Source: Chloroflexota bacterium (lineage in GTDB: Bacteria > Chloroflexota > Anaerolineae > Caldilineales > Caldilineaceae). Taken from it: a DNA stretch of 64,000 bases. Position 1 is the first letter of the stretch. The number at the start of each line of letters is the position of its first letter. Both the position numbers and the translations under genes were made by a program. The notes under the pieces were generated by a model. The model saw only the letters and a list, made by a program, of their open reading frames with translations. It was not told the origin of the DNA and searched no databases. Below are positions 60,458 to 64,000 of the stretch, piece after piece. The stretch is from contig JAGWYN010000018.1 of NCBI GenBank assembly GCA_018969295.1, forward strand, positions 13,388 to 77,387, given 5' to 3'.

Positions 60458-61474
60458 TCATTCCCTGTCTGCGCTGAAACGCGGCGGCAGCCCACCCCTG
60501 CCCCGAATCAAGGCATCGATCTCGGCAGCGACCGCCGGGTTCTGGCGCAGGTATTCCTTGCTTGCTTCTCTTCCTTGCCCAATCAACGCTTCGTTGTATC
60601 GGTAAAAAGAGCCTCGCTTGCTCAGAATCTCGAAGACAACCCCCAGGTCGAGCAGGTCACCCGCAGCGCTGATCCCCTCATCGTACAGGATGTCGAATTC
60701 TGCGGTGCGGAATGGGGGGGCCACCTTGTTTTTTTTCACGGTCACCCGTGTCCGGTTGCCCACCACTTCTTCTCCCTGTTTGATGCTTTCGATTCGGCGC
60801 ACGTCCAGACGAACACTGGCATAAAACTTGAGCGCCAGGCCGCCTGCAGTTGTCTCCGGGTTGCCGAAGAGCACACCAATTTTTTGGCGCAGCTGGTTGG
60901 TAAAGAGCATACAGGTGTTGCTGGCCTTGATCACGCCGGTCAACTTGCGCAACGCCTGGCTCATCAGGCGAGCCTGCAAGCCCACGTGGTTGTCTCCCAT
61001 TTCACCTTCGATCTCAGCACGTGGAACCAACGCCGCAACGCTGTCGACGACGACCACAGCCATTGCATTGGAACGCACCAGCGCTTCAGTGATCTCCAAC
61101 GCCTGTTCGCCGGTGTCTGGCTGGCTGACGTAGAGGTTGTCGGTGTCGACCCCAATCTTGGCCGCATAGGTCGGGTCCAGGGCATGTTCGACATCCACAA
61201 AACCACAGATGCCACCGCTGCGTTGGGCTTCGGCGATCACATGCAGGCAAAGGGTGGTTTTGCCCGAGCTCTCTGGCCCGTAGATCTCGACGATCCGCCC
61301 GCGCGGCACACCGCCGATCCCCAGCGCCAGGTCCAGGCTCAGGCTGCCGGTCGGGATCGACGACACTTGCAACGCAGAGGCATCCCCAAGGCGCATGACA
61401 GTCCCTTCACCGTACCGTTTGTTTAGGTTGATCAGGGTCGTTTCCAGGGCTTTTGATCGCCCGGTTGTGCTCAT
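60458..61474 (-). CDS. recA: Recombinase RecA
   Basis: 338 residues from ATG 61474, 7 bp after GGAG; an upstream in-frame ATG at 61540 has no site. Walker A GPESSGKT starts at residue 66; Walker B VVVVDSVAALVPRAE; L2-loop region FTNQLRQKIGVLFGNPETT; C-terminal ends with PRFSADRE. Shorter acidic tail than E. coli RecA. Strand exchange and SOS co-protease. The promoter contains a dyad at its -10, so damage control by a LexA-like repressor is plausible. Confidence 0.97.
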   Translation of the reverse strand: MSTTGRSKALETTLINLNKRYGEGTVMRLGDASALQVSSIPTGSLSLDLALGIGGVPRGRIVEIYGPESSGKTTLCLHVIAEAQRSGGICGFVDVEHALDPTYAAKIGVDTDNLYVSQPDTGEQALEITEALVRSNAMAVVVVDSVAALVPRAEIEGEMGDNHVGLQARLMSQALRKLTGVIKASNTCMLFTNQLRQKIGVLFGNPETTAGGLALKFYASVRLDVRRIESIKQGEEVVGNRTRVTVKKNKVAPPFRTAEFDILYDEGISAAGDLLDLGVVFEILSKRGSFYRYNEALIGQGREASKEYLRQNPAVAAEIDALIRGRGGLPPRFSADRE

Positions 61475-61576
61475 GAACGACTCCAGAGTACCACTCTTCT
61501 GCCCCCCAAAACAATGTTTGGGGCGCCCCATTCCACCCACATGGCCATACAGTTTTTAGATTTTGTAGCCATCTGA

Positions 61577-61611
61577 TCCTGTAGTTTACAGGAGAGAGCG
61601 GAATCGTGCAA
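61577..61611 (-). promoter_or_regulatory. recA promoter with overlapping dyad
   Basis: Minus strand TTGCAC (61606-61611), 17 bp, TAAACT (61583-61588). A perfect dyad with 7-bp arms, TCCTGTA-N3-TACAGGA, at 61577-61593 covers the -10 box, a candidate SOS operator. Confidence 0.65.
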
Positions 61612-61678
61612 ACGATTGTGCAGATAGGTGTCGCTCGGGCTTGCAGCACACAGTGCCCACCCGTGTCAGCAGACCCTT

Positions 61679-63280
61679 TCATCCCTGTGAGAGCTGTTCT
61701 CGCAGCCGGAGGATGGCCTGGCGCAGGCTGTCGCTCTGCTGCAGCTCCTGAAGAATCCTGTCGATGCCGTAGCTGACTGTACTGTGGTCGCGGCCCCCCA
61801 GCTGTTCCCCGATCGCCGGCAGAGAGAGCTGGTGCTCCTCGCGCAGCAGATACATGGCGACCTGGCGGGCATGGGCAACATCAGCGGTGCGGCGTCGACC
61901 GGTCAAGTCTGTGAGGGTCAGACCAAAGTATTCGGCGACCCGTTCGATGGCTGCGACCGGCGCACAGATCGAGCGCCGCGGGGTCAGCGAGCCAAGCAGA
62001 CTCTCTGCCAGGCCAACGTCGAGCGCCCGTGCATGGATCTGGGCGCCGAGCCAAACATTGTTGAGCGCCCCTTCCAGCTCGCGCACATTGCTTTTGATGT
62101 GGTCGGCAATCAGCATCAGCACCTCATAGGGCACACGCATCGCCTGTCGTTCAGCCTTGGTCTGCAAAATGGCCACCCGGGTCTCAAAATCAGGAGCGAC
62201 AATGTCGGTCATCAACCCACCCTCAAAGCGGTTGCGCAGCCGCTCCTCCAGCCGGGCCAACTCGCGCGGTGGGCAGTCGCTGGTGAAGATGACCTGTTTG
62301 CCGGCGCTGTGCAGGTAGTTGAAGGTATGAAAAAGCTCTTCTTGCGTGCTGTCTTTGCCCACAATAAACTGAATGTCGTCCAGCAACAACGCGTCGATCT
62401 CGCGATATTTGGCACGAAAGGGTTCGGTGGATCGGTTGCGAATCGCATTCACCAGGTCGTTGGTGAACTGTTCTGCCGAGCTGTAGAGTACCGTGTAGCC
62501 CTGTGCCGCCAGCTGGTTTCCGATCGCGCTGAGCAGGTGGGTTTTGCCAAGCCCGACGCCCCCGTAGATGTAGAGCGGGTTGAACCGCTGGCCAGGGTCA
62601 CGCGCGATGGTCTCGGCCGCTGCAAAGGCAATGCGGTTGTGTTTGCCGACCACGAACGCGTCAAAGGTGTACTTGGGGTTGATCGGTCCGAGCACCGGCT
62701 CGGCAGGGGTCAGATCGGCAGGGGTCAGCTCAGCAGGGGTCAGCTCAGCAGGGACTGGCCCTGCGGTGACCAGGGAACGCTCACGTGGATCGACATAAAG
62801 TGGGGCGGGCCCGTCCGGGGACAGATCCCGAGCTGTTGGGGCAGGTGCCACGCGAAAAGTAATATCGATCGAACTCCGTTGCAAGATGGTGGCGAGCTTT
62901 CGTTTGATCTGGGGGCGCAGGCGATCCTGTGCCCAGTCCAGGTAATAGGCGTTCGGCAGCCCCACAATGAAATGGCCATCTTCGTAATGCAACACCTCGC
63001 TGGCCTGGATCCAGGCATCCAACTGGTTGGAGGGGATTTCCAGGGCAAATTCGCTCAACAGCTGATGCCAGGCGGTGTGCGGATCGACGGCAGGCAGAGG
63101 CTCGTCTGGTTGAACAGGTACCTTCTCCAGCAGAGACGCTGCCAGCAGCGTCTCTGCGTTGGCTTCAGGGGTGTGCGGTTCGCCCCGTTTTTGTCCTCCC
63201 TGCCCGGTGGGTGTCGGCAGGCCTGGGTCGGATGAAAGCAACAGACTGCCGCGCTCTCTGTCGGTTTCTGGTTTGTCCAT
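61679..63280 (-). CDS. dnaA: Chromosomal replication initiator DnaA
   Basis: 533 residues from ATG 63280 (AGGT 8 bp upstream); the frame is open 86 codons further but that part is not DnaA-like. Domain I (AWHQLLSEFALEIPSNQLDAW), a long variable domain II that includes four LTPA(E/D) repeats (residues about 175-192), the AAA+ domain III with Walker A GGVGLGKT at 240-247 and Walker B ALLLDDIQF, and domain IV with the DNA-binding signature DVAHARQVAMYL and GRDHSTV. Melts oriC, whose DnaA boxes lie at the right edge of the window. Leader of about 400 nt from the promoter at 63695-63723. Confidence 0.97.
   Translation of the reverse strand: MDKPETDRERGSLLLSSDPGLPTPTGQGGQKRGEPHTPEANAETLLAASLLEKVPVQPDEPLPAVDPHTAWHQLLSEFALEIPSNQLDAWIQASEVLHYEDGHFIVGLPNAYYLDWAQDRLRPQIKRKLATILQRSSIDITFRVAPAPTARDLSPDGPAPLYVDPRERSLVTAGPVPAELTPAELTPADLTPAEPVLGPINPKYTFDAFVVGKHNRIAFAAAETIARDPGQRFNPLYIYGGVGLGKTHLLSAIGNQLAAQGYTVLYSSAEQFTNDLVNAIRNRSTEPFRAKYREIDALLLDDIQFIVGKDSTQEELFHTFNYLHSAGKQVIFTSDCPPRELARLEERLRNRFEGGLMTDIVAPDFETRVAILQTKAERQAMRVPYEVLMLIADHIKSNVRELEGALNNVWLGAQIHARALDVGLAESLLGSLTPRRSICAPVAAIERVAEYFGLTLTDLTGRRRTADVAHARQVAMYLLREEHQLSLPAIGEQLGGRDHSTVSYGIDRILQELQQSDSLRQAILRLREQLSQG
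62703..62757. repeat. 15-bp tandem repeats in the linker of dnaA
   Basis: Units GCAGGGGTCAGATCG and GCAGGGGTCAGCTCA (the latter twice) plus a partial fourth at 62748. On the coding strand they encode LTPAE/LTPAD. Confidence 0.9.
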
Positions 63281-63688
63281 AAAGGATACCTGATAAAAAG
63301 TTTCTGTTCGGTTGGCTGCTGTCTTCTGCCTGAACCGGTCTGCACGTTCCACCCACCCTCTGTACCCGGTTGGCTGTGATGTTGTGTTCAATGGTCTGTG
63401 CCCTCCCAGCAAGCCTGTTTGGTACTTTCCGTTCTCAGCCGCGTTCCGACAGACCCTGGCACGCCTTGCCTGGTCAGGGACAAAGAAAGCGCATGCAACA
63501 GCAATACGCTTTGGCAAAAATTCATTCGTTTTTGGCACAAATTCCTACGGCAAGGGCAAGCAGACCGGTGCTCGCCCTTCTGCCCGGATGCAGCAGTGTT
63601 GCATCCGGCGGTCATTCCAGAGCCCACAACGTTGTTCTGCCACAGTCGGCACTGTCTCACCGTGGGGGCTAACTTTGTTTTGGCATCT
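63281..63688 (-). other. dnaA 5' leader, no gene
   Basis: About 400 nt between the predicted dnaA start point and its start codon. Open frames on both strands here lack family resemblance and ribosome-binding sites. I see no DnaA box of TTATCCACA type in it. Confidence 0.5.
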
Positions 63689-63694
63689 TTTTAG

Positions 63695-63723
63695 AGTGTA
63701 ACAGAGCCGGGTAGAATTGCCAA
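63695..63723 (-). promoter_or_regulatory. Promoter of dnaA
   Basis: Minus strand TTGGCA, 17 bp, TACACT. Start point near 63688. Confidence 0.65.
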
Positions 63724-64000
63724 GGCCCGATCGAGCCAGTTGGGTGCCTTTATGTTTGGTTTGGCAGGGTTTTTGAGCCATGCACATCTGTTCTACGCAA
63801 GATATGGCGCTCTGTAGGCGATCGGACGCAACCTGTCTTGGTTGGGGGGATGAAAAAAGCGTAGAACTTTAAGGAAGGAATCTTCGTTGCAAATCAGCTG
63901 TACAATTTCTGTTATAGTTGTCGACAGATCAAGCCGTTGTCGCCCAGAAAGACATAGACTTTTCCCCAGAGTTATCCACAGCTGTGGATAACTCTGGGGA
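63724..64000. other. Part of the replication origin (oriC), with two head-to-head DnaA boxes
   Basis: TTATCCACA at 63972-63980 and TGTGGATAA at 63983-63991 are two consensus DnaA boxes facing each other. They sit in a perfect 38-bp palindrome (63963-64000) centred at 63981.5, ending exactly at the window edge. The 100 bp before it (63840-63935) are A/T-rich, as a duplex-unwinding element would be. Location beside dnaA supports oriC; the rest of the origin lies outside. Confidence 0.8.

Overview
The window (64 kb, roughly 57-58% G+C) reads as a bacterial chromosome segment that ends at a replication origin: dnaA sits at 61.7-63.3 kb and a perfect 38-bp palindrome with two head-to-head DnaA boxes occupies the last bases. 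The gene set fits a Chloroflexota-type bacterium: SpoVS beside RNase Y without sporulation genes, a PSP1/RicT protein after holB, a B12-binding MerR regulator, Opp-type importers for sugars, and the rpmH-rnpA-yidD-yidC-jag and parAB clusters on the dnaA side of the origin. That assignment is an inference from gene content; no rRNA gene is present. Most promoters I could find are sigma70-like, TTGnnn with 17 bp (occasionally 16-18) to TATACT-like boxes.

Region by region. (1) 1-3.6 kb, minus strand: a P-type ATPase that lacks the CPx metal motif, overlapping a PEP-utilising mobile-domain protein that runs off the left edge. (2) 4-15 kb, plus strand: a LacI-family regulator behind a consensus promoter with two TGGCAACGTT-type operators, a complete Opp/Dpp-type ABC importer (lipoprotein, two permeases, two ATPases), then three tandem DUF2961/GH172 proteins without signal peptides. 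This looks like an uptake-and-intracellular-cleavage system for a furanoside glycan whose substrate is unknown. (3) 15.1-20.4 kb: an overlapping operon of acetyl-CoA synthetase, fused alpha-beta 2-oxoacid dehydrogenase E1, E2 and an acyl carrier protein. (4) 20.4-31 kb: a histidine kinase with an apparently leaderless mRNA, a sorbosone-dehydrogenase-like protein, a URO-D-family protein, an OmpR-type regulator whose leader carries five 10-bp repeats each with an ATG, fumC, an M23/LysM peptidase, rho and a Crp/Fnr regulator. (5) 31.4-33.2 kb: a CarH-like photoreceptor regulator coupled to a polyprenyl-synthetase-like protein without its first aspartate-rich motif. (6) 33.3-39.9 kb, minus strand: oxidoreductase-parB-parA and pfkB-jag-yidC-yidD-rnpA-rpmH. 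(7) 40-46 kb, plus strand: a repeat-bearing membrane protein, priA, a small lipoprotein and a D-serine dehydratase-like enzyme. (8) 46.1-58.1 kb, plus strand: rpsL-rpsG-fusA, tuf, tRNA-Trp-secE-nusG-rplK-rplA, hslO, rplJ-rplL, holB and ricT. (9) 58.2-64 kb, minus strand: spoVS, rny, recA, dnaA and part of oriC.

Two signals cut across the whole window. First, exact short tandem repeats with 10-18 bp periods recur in at least seven places (in dnaA, rnpA, the 40-kb membrane protein and several leaders). Second, several core genes (rpsL, rplJ, hslO) appear to start with TTG behind strong Shine-Dalgarno sequences. Starts quoted here were chosen from Shine-Dalgarno position and family alignment and often differ from the longest open frame.
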